The notes under the pieces were generated by a model. That model was not told where the DNA came from. It did no database searches and saw only the letters and a list, made by a program, of their open reading frames with translations. Both the position numbers and the translations under genes were made by a program. From Acetobacteraceae bacterium (GTDB lineage: Bacteria; Pseudomonadota; Alphaproteobacteria; Acetobacterales; Acetobacteraceae): a stretch of DNA of 20,508 nucleotides. Positions within the stretch are counted from its first letter, which is position 1. Every line of letters begins with the position of its first letter. Shown one piece after another: positions 7,932 through 14,949 of this stretch. The stretch is from contig JASHVB010000014.1 of the NCBI GenBank assembly GCA_030039695.1, positions 1 to 20,508 on the forward strand, read 5' to 3'.

Positions 7932-9071
7932 CTAGTGCAGGAAGGCCGGCTTCTCGTAGGTGCCGTTCACGATCGGCGCCGGGTTCAGACCCAGCCATTT
8001 GTCGAGAATGGTCGAGTAGATACCGCGGAAATCCATGCTCGGGTTGAGGTCGCCCTGCACCAGCTTGTTCGCCTCGAGCGATGGGTATTCGCCGTAGTGG
8101 CCACCCTTCACCTTGTCGCCGAGGACGAACGTCGCGCCGGCGGCACCGTGATCGGTGCCGGAGCCATTGTCGCGCACGCGGCGGCCGAACTCAGAGAACA
8201 TGAGTACGATGACGTTGTCGGAGGCGTCATGCTCTTTCAGGTCGGCCATGAAAGCCTCGAGCCCCTCGGCGACGGCGGTCCACAGACCGGCATGCAGCGG
8301 AGCCTGCCCGGCATGTGAATCGAAGCTACCATGGTCGCAGTAGAACACCCGCGTCCCAAGACCGGCGAGATGCACCTGGGCGACGCCCTTAAGCTTCCGC
8401 GCAATCGCAGTGTTCGGGTATTGCACGGTCGACTTGTAGCGGCCCGGCGCCACCTTCAGAATGTCGGCACCCTTTAGTCCATCGAGGCCGGTAGTGCCGA
8501 GGTAGTCCATCACCCCACTGCCCTCGATCGGCTGATACATGTGCGCGAACGTTTCCAGCATCTTCTGACGCTGTGCCTGGTCGCGAATGCTGGGCAGAAA
8601 CCCGTACTGCTCAAGCGGTCCTGCCACGCAGGCCACAGGGACATTGGGTACTGCCAGTGCGCGGAACAGGCAGGGACCGAAGCTGACAGCGGTGACGACA
8701 TTCTCCTTCTTCGGGTCGAACTCGCGAACCACGCGGCCCAGCCAACCTTCGGTGCCGACCTTCTCGGCCTCGCACGTGTGCCAGATGTCCATCGAGCGGA
8801 AGTGGGAGCGCGGCGAGTCGAGGTAGCCGACGCCATGCATGATGGCGAGGTTGTCATCGTCCCAGAACTTCTTCAGCGGCGCCATGTATTTCGGGATGGC
8901 GTGCGCCTGGTCGAGGTGGAGCATGTCGCTGTCAGCGATGCCTACAGCCTTGCGGTTGTCTCTGTATAGCCCGTTATTGTACGGGATCACGGAGTTGAGG
9001 TAGTCATTGCCTCCGGTCAGCTGCAGGACGACCAGTACGGGGTCCTTCTGCGTTGCCTGTGTTGCGGACAT
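7932..9071 (-). CDS. DUF1501 protein (alkaline phosphatase/sulfatase-like fold)
   Basis: A 379-residue DUF1501 member. Diagnostic segments are the N-terminal strand LVVLQLTGGNDYLNSVIPY (13-31), DSPRSHFRSMDIWHT (85-99), DHGSFDSHAGQ in the middle, and the family signature FSEFGRRVRDNGSG then TDHGAAGATFVLG (about 292-318). The conserved Asp and His residues resemble metal-binding positions of the alkaline phosphatase superfamily, but activity is unproven for the family. The ATG at 9071 has AGGAGGAA upstream at proper spacing. Most DUF1501 proteins carry a twin-arginine signal; here the domain starts within ten residues of Met1, so the protein should stay in the cytoplasm. It sits 38 bases after the DUF1800 gene, its usual genomic partner. 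Confidence 0.9.
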   Translation of the reverse strand: MSATQATQKDPVLVVLQLTGGNDYLNSVIPYNNGLYRDNRKAVGIADSDMLHLDQAHAIPKYMAPLKKFWDDDNLAIMHGVGYLDSPRSHFRSMDIWHTCEAEKVGTEGWLGRVVREFDPKKENVVTAVSFGPCLFRALAVPNVPVACVAGPLEQYGFLPSIRDQAQRQKMLETFAHMYQPIEGSGVMDYLGTTGLDGLKGADILKVAPGRYKSTVQYPNTAIARKLKGVAQVHLAGLGTRVFYCDHGSFDSHAGQAPLHAGLWTAVAEGLEAFMADLKEHDASDNVIVLMFSEFGRRVRDNGSGTDHGAAGATFVLGDKVKGGHYGEYPSLEANKLVQGDLNPSMDFRGIYSTILDKWLGLNPAPIVNGTYEKPAFLH

Positions 9072-9109
9072 TCCGGTTCCTCCTGTCCTCATTCTGTGTT
9101 TGTGTGCCT

Positions 9110-10516
9110 TCAACCGAACTGGTATTCACGCGTCGCCGCGATGAGCTGCAGCATCTCGGCGGCACGCTGTGCAGCGTTCTGGCGATCGGCGTCATTGTCC
9201 CAGCGAATTTCACCCCACTGCTTGGCCTGGTTCGTCAGTTCCTTCCTGGTATCAGCGCCGACCTGGACGGGACCGAGCAAGTCGAGACAGTTGTCCACCA
9301 ATTGCTCTGGCGTCTTTGTCCCCTGTGCCTGCAGACGGTGGATGATTGCCTGCACGCCGGGCAGGTCGGGGTTTCCGATCTGCGAGGCGACGAAGTTGAT
9401 ACGCGACATCAAGGAGCCGCTGTTGATCCACTCCTTGCCAGTGTGCCAGCCCTCGACCGACGGTGGGTTGAGCAGATCCTGCCCCATATAGGCGGGTTGC
9501 ATCGAGAGTTCACCATAGCCCGGCTTCGGCAGTTCGTAGCCCCCGACAACGCGTAGCGTGCCGACGACCACTTCGGCTGGCGATTTGAGGTGCTGGTAGC
9601 GGGCGTTCTTGAAGAAATCTGACATAAACAGCGCGCGCAGCACTGGTTTCATCTCGCACTTTGATTCGCGGAATACTTTCGTCAGCGCTTCGATGGCCTG
9701 CGGATCGCGCGGTGCTTCGATCGGCCAGGCCGGCACCTGCGGTTCGTCGGCGACAAAAAAGTTGTACAAGTGCCGGCAGATGAATTTGGCACATGCTGGT
9801 TGCTGGACGATGATGTTGATGATGTCTTCGCCGTTAAGGTTGCCCTTGTGGCCGAGGAACTCCTTCTCACCGTCGTCGTGGTCTTCCGGACGATACTCGA
9901 ACTTCCACGGGAACCGGCCATAAGGGAGCCGCGGCAACTTGGTTTCAAATGTCCATCCGGTGAACGCGCGTGAGGCCTCGCGCACGTCCTTCTCGGTGTA
10001 GTTCCCGGCGCCGAGGCTGAATAATTCCAGCAGTTCGCGCCCCCAATTCTCATTCACCGCGGTGCCGTGGTTCTGGTTGTTGTCCAGCCAGAAGATCATG
10101 GTCGGGTTCTTCGCGATTTTCAACAAAAGGTCGCGGTAGTTGCCCATGCCTTGTTTCCGGAACAGGTCGATTTGCTCCAGCAACTGATCATAGTTGTCGA
10201 CCTTTGAATTGCCGGTCGCGAACACGTGGTGCCAGAACAGGGCCATCTTTTCTTCCAGCGGCCGCTTCGTGTTCACCAGATAGTACATGTAGTTGACGTT
10301 GCCCATCGGCGGCTGCCCTCCGGGCAGCAACGCCGCCGGTTGATGGCGCAGCAGCACGTATGGATCGACCGGCGGCTGCGTTTCGGGCTGCAGCAACTCC
10401 TCGACCGTCGCGTCATAGCCCTTGGCTGCACGAGCCTCGAGTTCGTCGCGTGTCGCTCCGAATCCCGCACGTCGCATCAGGTGCGCCATCAGAGCGATAT
10501 CGTCTTGCTTCGCCAT
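9110..10516 (-). CDS. DUF1800 protein
   Basis: A 468-residue DUF1800 member, first gene of the operon. Family features in order: HLMRRAGFGATRDELEA near the N-terminus, a short loop, EEKMALFWHHVFATGNSKV, then the NENWGRELLELFSLG motif, YTEKDVREASRAFTGWTF, an AKFICRHLYNFFVADEP segment, and near the end LLNPPSVEGWHTGKEWINSG. The ATG at 10516 is chosen because GGAGGAGA precedes it at normal spacing and the domain begins at once; the frame upstream is low-complexity. Function of the family is unknown; it is nearly always found next to DUF1501, as here. No signal peptide is present, so the pair and the NHL protein look like a cytoplasmic set. Identity to the family is clear, role is not. Confidence 0.9.
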   Translation of the reverse strand: MAKQDDIALMAHLMRRAGFGATRDELEARAAKGYDATVEELLQPETQPPVDPYVLLRHQPAALLPGGQPPMGNVNYMYYLVNTKRPLEEKMALFWHHVFATGNSKVDNYDQLLEQIDLFRKQGMGNYRDLLLKIAKNPTMIFWLDNNQNHGTAVNENWGRELLELFSLGAGNYTEKDVREASRAFTGWTFETKLPRLPYGRFPWKFEYRPEDHDDGEKEFLGHKGNLNGEDIINIIVQQPACAKFICRHLYNFFVADEPQVPAWPIEAPRDPQAIEALTKVFRESKCEMKPVLRALFMSDFFKNARYQHLKSPAEVVVGTLRVVGGYELPKPGYGELSMQPAYMGQDLLNPPSVEGWHTGKEWINSGSLMSRINFVASQIGNPDLPGVQAIIHRLQAQGTKTPEQLVDNCLDLLGPVQVGADTRKELTNQAKQWGEIRWDNDADRQNAAQRAAEMLQLIAATREYQFG

Positions 10517-11130
10517 CGTCCAGTCTCCTCCTGCGGTGATTGATCTGTCCGGATTGTCTACCGGCGGCGGTCCCCCACGCTGCTCTCGCGACTCAGACAG
10601 GGATTGCCGTTCGTCAGTGCCCCCGGCCTGCACGACGCAAAGCTGGGCGCGCTAGGCACGCTCAGCGTACACACCTGCGCGCGCTGCATATTGGGTAAAT
10701 GCAACCGATTTCCGCCAAGCGTTGACCCTTGCAACTTCAGGTCAGCACACATGATGCGCTTCCTGCCTTTGCAGACGTTCTTCTACGATCAACCTACAGC
10801 ACGCACCGAAGCCATCGGCACTGCTGCGCGACTGCGAAGTTGCCCTGGTCCTGGGTGTCTCTGGCACCGTCGGCCGGTGGGAACCTTGTACCGCGCAGCA
10901 AGTTCGACTAACGGTGCGGCAACCGCGGCCAGACGTCAAGGCAGTAGTCCGACAAAAGGGGCGCGGCGAGGACATGCGGAGTTCGGGGGCGAAGTCTCCG
11001 GCAACGGTCGGCTGAGGCAACAGACTTACGAGCTGGATCGAGGGCGAGGCCGGCCGATTGCAGCGCCACGGAGACCCGGACGCAAACTGTCGAGCCGCCG
11101 ACACAGCGCTACCCGGCGTTGCGCACGCCG
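10517..11130. other. Upstream region of the DUF1800 operon, no gene supported
   Basis: Long Arg- and Pro-rich frames exist on both strands, but none resembles a protein family. The minus-strand promoter of the DUF1800-DUF1501-NHL unit should be here, although no convincing -35/-10 pair was found. Sequence after about 11119 merges into the sigma-54 activator relic. Confidence 0.4.
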
Positions 11131-11256
11131 ATGCGGCTGCGAGGCGAGACCGAGACCGGCAAGGACCTGTTGGCCGCCACCATCCACCGCGCTGGCCCGG
11201 GTCCCGATAGGGCGTTTGTTGCAGTCAACTCTGCGGCCCTGCCACGTGAGCTGATC
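11131..11256 (+). pseudogene. Fragment of a sigma-54-dependent activator AAA+ domain
   Basis: About 42 codons encode the start of an NtrC/AcoR-type AAA+ domain: MRLRGETETGKDLLAATIHR, then RAFVAVNSAALPRELI. The family pattern is LL.GETGTGKE..A..IH..S.....FVAVNCAALP..LIE. The Walker A motif is altered (GETETGKD, third Gly replaced by Glu). Neither the GAFTGA loop, Walker B nor the Fis-type DNA-binding domain follows. Instead the same frame passes straight into sequence of a different family (seryl-tRNA synthetase). It is non-functional. Confidence 0.75.
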
Positions 11257-11767
11257 GCTGGCTGCTTTGCTTGCTTCCGTCGGGCTGCAGGCAGCGGCGG
11301 CCGAGACGTCTGCGGCCTTGGACGAGCCCATCAGTTCAATGAAGTCGAGCCGCTCATGATTTGTTGCGATGATCCGATGGGATCTGCTCGCTGACCCGCT
11401 CGACTGTTGGCAAATGTGGAAGCGCGTCCGGCTGATCTCGAGCTGCCGAATCAGGCTGTCGACTGTTCGGTTGGCAACAAGGGAGTTGGCAAGCTGGGTA
11501 CGAATCACGTCGACGCCCCGGTGCCACTCCGCGAAGATACCGAAAGACCCAAAGTTGATCGACGCTGCATGCCTGGCAGGGACCACGAGCAAACATTCGG
11601 TACCGGGGCGAAGATGACAGCGGGCGTTTCCTACACACGCTCAATAATGCGGCTATCGCTATGCGACGTATCCTGCGGCGCTCCTAGAGGATCACCAGGC
11701 AGTTGGTAGCAGAGTACAGCTGCCCGAAGCACTGCGCCCGTACTTTGATGGCGACGATTATCTTTAA
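11257..11767 (+). pseudogene. serS: Decayed C-terminal half of a seryl-tRNA synthetase
   Basis: Three frames in order recover the class II core of SerRS. Frame one has motif 2 (CFRRAAGSGGRDVCGLGRAH then QFNEVE, expected CFRREAGSAGRD.RGL.RVHQF.KVE), an internal TGA at 11392, then LLANVEARPADLELPNQAVD and CSVGNKGVG (expected LELPYRVV.C.GD.G). Frame two, from about 11550, has WQGPRANIRYRGEDDSGRF and LHTLNNAAIA (expected FQARRANIRYR...FVHTLN..AIA). Frame three, from about 11672, has ALLEDHQAVGSRVQLPEALR and PYFDGDD, ending at a natural-looking TAA (11765-11767). Two frameshifts and a stop make it dead. The N-terminal coiled-coil arm and motif 1 are missing. A working serS must lie elsewhere, as the enzyme is essential. 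Confidence 0.82.
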
Positions 11768-12410
11768 ACTCCGGTTGTTGCGACAGCAGCTGCACGATCG
11801 GGATTCCGCAGGGGATTAAGTCTCTTTGAGCCGAAGCCGAAGCCAAGGCCAGGCCAGCTTCGCCACTAGCAACACGATTGATCGCAACCGCGGGCCCAGA
11901 CTGAAGGCGGGCCTCAGGACCAATGACCGGTTTGCCTCTGCACACCCGACACCGGAAAGACGGATTTACGTCCCATCAGAAACGTTTTACCAGTCTGGTA
12001 CACCACAGTGAAAAGTGCGCCGATCTGGAGACGCAAACCGGCCCTGACTCGCGGGTTGGCTGGCGTCTCCGCAGCGTCGGTGATGCTCATTCGGAGAGAT
12101 TCGTCCGCAGCTCCGCGGGCGGGCTACCGAATCACCGAAATGCCGCCTATGCGACCCACGTGTCTGTAAGCCCAGACAGATAAATCACTCCTGTCGCCGA
12201 TAGAGGCGTCATTGGGACTTGCCTTGGTTGTCGGTATCGATGTTCAATTCCGCTGGTCGCTAGGCGTCACTTCCCCGTTTGCCGAACGTACAACGCGCAA
12301 CGATGGAACCCCGCACCGCAGAGGACGCCTGCTCTCGCCACGTCTCCTCTTCTCCCCTACGGACCGGACAGGGCACGTGGCCAGCCCGGCCGCCCACGTC
12401 GCGGCGGAAC
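11768..12410. other. Gene-poor stretch with one short palindrome
   Basis: No supported gene on either strand. A short plus frame contains RRIYVPSETFYQS (near 11960-12000), faintly like the VS.ETIY.SL segment of IS30 transposases, but too short to call. A 13-bp palindrome lies at 11988-12000. The remainder has no recognisable protein signal. Confidence 0.4.
11988..12000. repeat. 13-bp palindrome TACCAG-T-CTGGTA
   Basis: The six-base arms are perfect reverse complements around a single T. The size and symmetry resemble a repressor half-site pair. No intact gene starts close by, so it may be chance or the operator of a lost gene. Confidence 0.4.
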
Positions 12411-12440
12411 TGGTCAGCCATCCGCGAGGCGCCCTATAAT
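12411..12440 (+). promoter_or_regulatory. Sigma-70-type promoter for the YkgJ-like gene
   Basis: A consensus -10 TATAAT (12435-12440) lies 18 bases after TGGTCA (12411-12416; 4 of 6 matches to TTGACA). Transcription would start near 12447, giving a leader of about 44 bases before the ATG at 12491, with AAAGGA as the ribosome site. Confidence 0.6.
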
Positions 12441-12490
12441 CGGTATCGAAGTCGCGTCTCGAGCCTCGGCGGAATGCAAAGGATAGTCGG

Positions 12491-13111
12491 ATGCCCGACG
12501 CCGTCTTTAACCAAGGAGACAGCACCGAAACCAGCCTGATCGAAGGCCGGAGCTGTGGCACCTGCGATGTATGCTGCGTCATGCTGACGATCGACGACCC
12601 AGAACTAAGGAAAGTTCAGGGGTACCGTTGCCCGCATCTGAAGCCGAGTCAGGGCTGCTCGATCTACGCTACCCGACCGCATACCTGCCGAACCTTCTAT
12701 TGTGGCTGGCGGCAGCTGAAGTGGGTACGTGAGCCGCTGCGCCCCGATCGGTCAGGGGTACTGGTGGAACTTGCCGGCGAGATCGAGCCCGATGGGACTA
12801 GGCGACTGGGCGTTTCCATCACCCTACTGAATCGTGCGGCATTGAAAGCGGAGGGACTGGCGGAGACTGTTGCCGCGGCGGTCGCGGCGCAGGTGCCGGT
12901 GTTTCTGACCGTGCCGGGACCGCCCGGCTACACTTCGGCACGGGCGAAAATCAACGCGCACCTGGAACCGGCGGTGGCGGCGAAGAACAAAGCGGAGGTG
13001 CTGCGGTTCCTGGCGCAAGCCCAGCGGCAGGGGCGGCGTGGCGAGAACCGCCGCATCGTGCTAGCCGCCAAGGGGACGGGTGAGCCGGGAGGCGTCGCAC
13101 CGGAACGCTAA
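12491..13111 (+). CDS. YkgJ-type cysteine-cluster protein (putative Zn/Fe-chelating domain)
   Basis: A 206-residue protein with the CxxCxxCC cluster that defines the YkgJ/UPF0153 family (Pfam putative zinc- or iron-chelating domain). Cys22, Cys25, Cys28 and Cys29 form the first cluster (CGTCDVCC). Cys47 (GYRCPHL), Cys56 (QGCSIYATRP), Cys66 and Cys71 (HTCRTFYCGW) complete the usual eight-cysteine set. The C-terminal 130 residues form a less conserved extension with a Lys/Arg-rich end. The ATG at 12491 is supported by AAAGGA seven bases upstream and a good promoter. Metal binding is predicted for the family, but the biological role is unknown. The gene is monocistronic; the next intact gene is convergent yqhA. 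Confidence 0.88.
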   Translation: MPDAVFNQGDSTETSLIEGRSCGTCDVCCVMLTIDDPELRKVQGYRCPHLKPSQGCSIYATRPHTCRTFYCGWRQLKWVREPLRPDRSGVLVELAGEIEPDGTRRLGVSITLLNRAALKAEGLAETVAAAVAAQVPVFLTVPGPPGYTSARAKINAHLEPAVAAKNKAEVLRFLAQAQRQGRRGENRRIVLAAKGTGEPGGVAPER

Positions 13112-13260
13112 GTGAGACTGTCACAGCTGCCCCCGAGGGTCGCCTTAAGTGGACCCCGGGACTGCCACCCGATCACCGGAGCCGCCGCGGTCCGACGCCC
13201 TCCGTGGCACATTGTTGGATGCCCGTTAACGCCGCCGCCCGACTCACCTGATGGCCGGCC

Positions 13261-13676
13261 ACCATCACCTATGCGCGCGTCGAGGTCCGCGTCGCTGCCT
13301 ACGGTCGTCAAGCGTCGGCGCGGCAATGGGCCGCCATCCATGACCTGCTGTAACACCTTGAGCGAGCCACCAACGACGACCTGCCACCGGCCTTGTATTT
13401 GTCGGCGATACCCGCCGGCACAGGAAACTCACGGGCTGACACCCTTCGTGAACACTGATCGACGATGCCGGCAGGGCAGACAGTGGGGTATCGATTGCGG
13501 TCAATCGGATTGCTGATGCCGAAGACCGGAAATGGAAAGCCGGCGCATCAGCGGTCTTCCCACATACCGGTGCTCGTGCGGGGCTGTTTGAAGCTCAGGT
13601 AGCCCAGCACCCGGCATTGCGATGGGATATGTCCCGCGAACAGCTGTGCATGCCCAGGCCGAAATCCGGCAATTAG
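13261..13676 (+). pseudogene. Relic of a P-loop NTPase-like gene
   Basis: Two frames give protein-like text. The first, from 13261, reads TYARVEVRVAAYGRQASARQ, then a TAA at 13351, then ERATNDDLPPALYLSAIPAG followed by TGNSRADTL. The PAGTGNS segment after a hydrophobic strand resembles a Walker A loop (PAGTGKS) with Lys changed to Asn. After a shift near 13455 the second frame reads DDAGRADSGVSIAVNRIADA, then EDRKWKAGASAVFPHTGARA, and ends at TAG 13674-13676. That order (strand, P-loop, helix, strand with VNRIADAED) fits a helicase- or plasmid-type ATPase. I cannot name the family. Between it and the YkgJ-like gene (13112-13260) nothing is assignable. Confidence 0.45.
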
Positions 13677-14251
13677 CCGCCGCTATTGTCGTGGCTTGGT
13701 TTGGGCGCCGAGCTAAGCCGGTCGACGTAAGTGATCCCGATGGCCGAAAGAATGAAGATGGAGTGGATGATCGTCTGCCACATCACCGCTTCGCCGGTAA
13801 TTTTCGACCCTGGCATGCCGAGCGAGTGCGCCTCCACAAAGCTGCGCAGGAGCGAGATCGAGGAGATGCCAATAATCGACATCGCCAGCTTGACCTTCAG
13901 TACCCCGGAATCTACGTGGCTTAGCCATTCCGGATTGTCCGGATGACGGTGCAGCCTCAGGCGAGAAACGAAGGTCTCGTAGCCGCCGACGATCACCATC
14001 ACCAGAAGGTTCGAGATCATCACCACGTCGATAAGCCCCAGCACGATCAGCATGATGTGCTCTTCGTCGAACGTCATGGCGTGCTGGATGAGCTGGTACA
14101 GTTCCTTGAGGAACAGGAATACGTAGACAATCTGCGCCACGATCAGGCCGAGATACAGCGGCACCTGCAACCAGCGGCTGGCAAAGATCAGCTGCGGCAC
14201 TGGCTTGAGTGAGACAGACTGGGCCGAGATCGAACTAGATGACATGTCCAT
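13673..14251 (-). CDS. UPF0114/YqhA family inner-membrane protein
   Basis: A 192-residue membrane protein matching the UPF0114 (YqhA) family. Recognisable parts are the N-terminal SRWLQVPLYLGLIVA (25-39), the second helix MLIVLGLIDVVMISNLLVMV (67-86) running into VGGYETFVSRL, the SGVLKVKLAMSIIGISSISL stretch (115-134) and the last helix IIHSIFILSAIGITYVDRL (161-179). Four membrane helices are expected, at about 28-50, 65-90, 118-137 and 158-178. The cytoplasmic-membrane location is clear, the function is not known. The start at 14251 is the first ATG; a second ATG two codons later is possible. No good Shine-Dalgarno is seen, but TATAGT lies 6 bases upstream. It is convergent with the P-loop relic, whose stop overlaps its own. 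Confidence 0.88.
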   Translation of the reverse strand: MDMSSSSISAQSVSLKPVPQLIFASRWLQVPLYLGLIVAQIVYVFLFLKELYQLIQHAMTFDEEHIMLIVLGLIDVVMISNLLVMVIVGGYETFVSRLRLHRHPDNPEWLSHVDSGVLKVKLAMSIIGISSISLLRSFVEAHSLGMPGSKITGEAVMWQTIIHSIFILSAIGITYVDRLSSAPKPSHDNSGG

Positions 14252-14257
14252 TGCGGG

Positions 14258-14263
14258 ACTATA
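14258..14263 (-). promoter_or_regulatory. -10-like TATAGT immediately before yqhA
   Basis: On the minus strand TATAGT is followed by CCCGCA and then the ATG at 14251, so transcription would begin at the start codon. No -35 match is evident. This mirrors the arrangement before the DUF6635-like gene. Confidence 0.3.
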
Positions 14264-14578
14264 GCAGTCCGGTATCCGATGGGGGAAGGACGTTTCGGTG
14301 ATGACTGCCCTTCAGAGCGGCAGTTGCCGATTGCCTACGGTAGCGCCGAGCTGACGGCGCTCGTGACTGGCCCCGGCGTGGACACGCGGGTGCAAGCGGC
14401 GCGGTTGGACTGTTGTGCGCGAGCGGCCAGCGGCCCCTCGACCTTGCGGTATAGCCTTTACCATTGGGCCTCGGCCCGCCCGCGATCGGAGGAAGGCGTG
14501 GACCATCAAAGATTCACGCACCTGGCTAGCCAAAACACCGGATATTATTACGGAGGCGATCGCACCTTCACATGCACA

Positions 14579-14790
14579 ATCGATGACCTTGCCAGACGCT
14601 GGCGCAAAGCGGTTCGCCAAGCCATACGCTCGGTTGGGGCCAGCTTGATCTTCCTGCCAAAACAGCCGTCCAGACCCGAATCCGATCGAGCAGTTCGTTG
14701 CCAAGCTGAAGCATGGCGGCGCAGGGCGGCTACACGTTCGGTCGATGCAGTCTGCATCGCCACCGCTAGCGTGCGACGAGCAACCGGGAG
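14579..14790 (+). pseudogene. Relic of an IS630-family transposase C-terminus
   Basis: The plus strand encodes the end of an IS630 DDE transposase in alternating frames. Frame one reads IDDLARRWRKAVRQAIRSVG then ASLIFLPKQPS, matching .MDNL..HK...V..AI...GA.L.FLP.YSP. After a +1 shift comes DPNPIEQFVAKLKH, carrying the catalytic Glu of DLNPIEQ.FAKLK. A shift back gives RRRAATRSVDAVCIATAS, matching LRKAAARTVDA.W..I. The N-terminal half, first Asp region and terminal repeats are missing. It lies between yqhA and the acyl-CoA dehydrogenase pair. Bases 14264-14578 upstream contain no assignable gene. Confidence 0.78.
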
Positions 14791-14949
14791 CAAGCCGGGT
14801 CAATGCCATCCATTCACCAGCGGCATCACTTAATTGCCCGAGACCATTCCGCGTCGCGCTGACTTCTGCACTTCCGATACGATCGCGCTGCTGACGCCAT
14901 GGCTGACGACCAATGTGGCGTTGCTGCCCGCATGGTTGTCAGGGTCCCG

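Noticed and set aside
10699..10719. Minus-strand sequence resembling a sigma-54 promoter (TTGGC ... TTGCA) upstream of the DUF1800 operon, near a sigma-54 activator relic.
   Set aside because: The GG and GC elements are 12 rather than 10 bases apart, which is outside the tolerated spacing.
10604..11254. 216-codon plus-strand open frame.
   Set aside because: Arg- and Pro-rich, no family signature, and it overlaps the sigma-54 activator relic in a different frame.
11026..11592. 188-codon minus-strand frame with NRTVDSLIRQLE, reminiscent of an OmpR-type DNA-binding helix.
   Set aside because: The surrounding OmpR residues are missing, and the opposite strand carries a far stronger SerRS match over the same bases.
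11960..12000. RRIYVPSETFYQS, faintly like an IS30 transposase segment.
   Set aside because: About a dozen residues only, with no supporting flanking homology in any frame.
14279..14833. 184-codon plus-strand open frame as a complete gene.
   Set aside because: Only its second half resembles anything, and that is an IS630 transposase with frameshifts; the first half is not protein-like.
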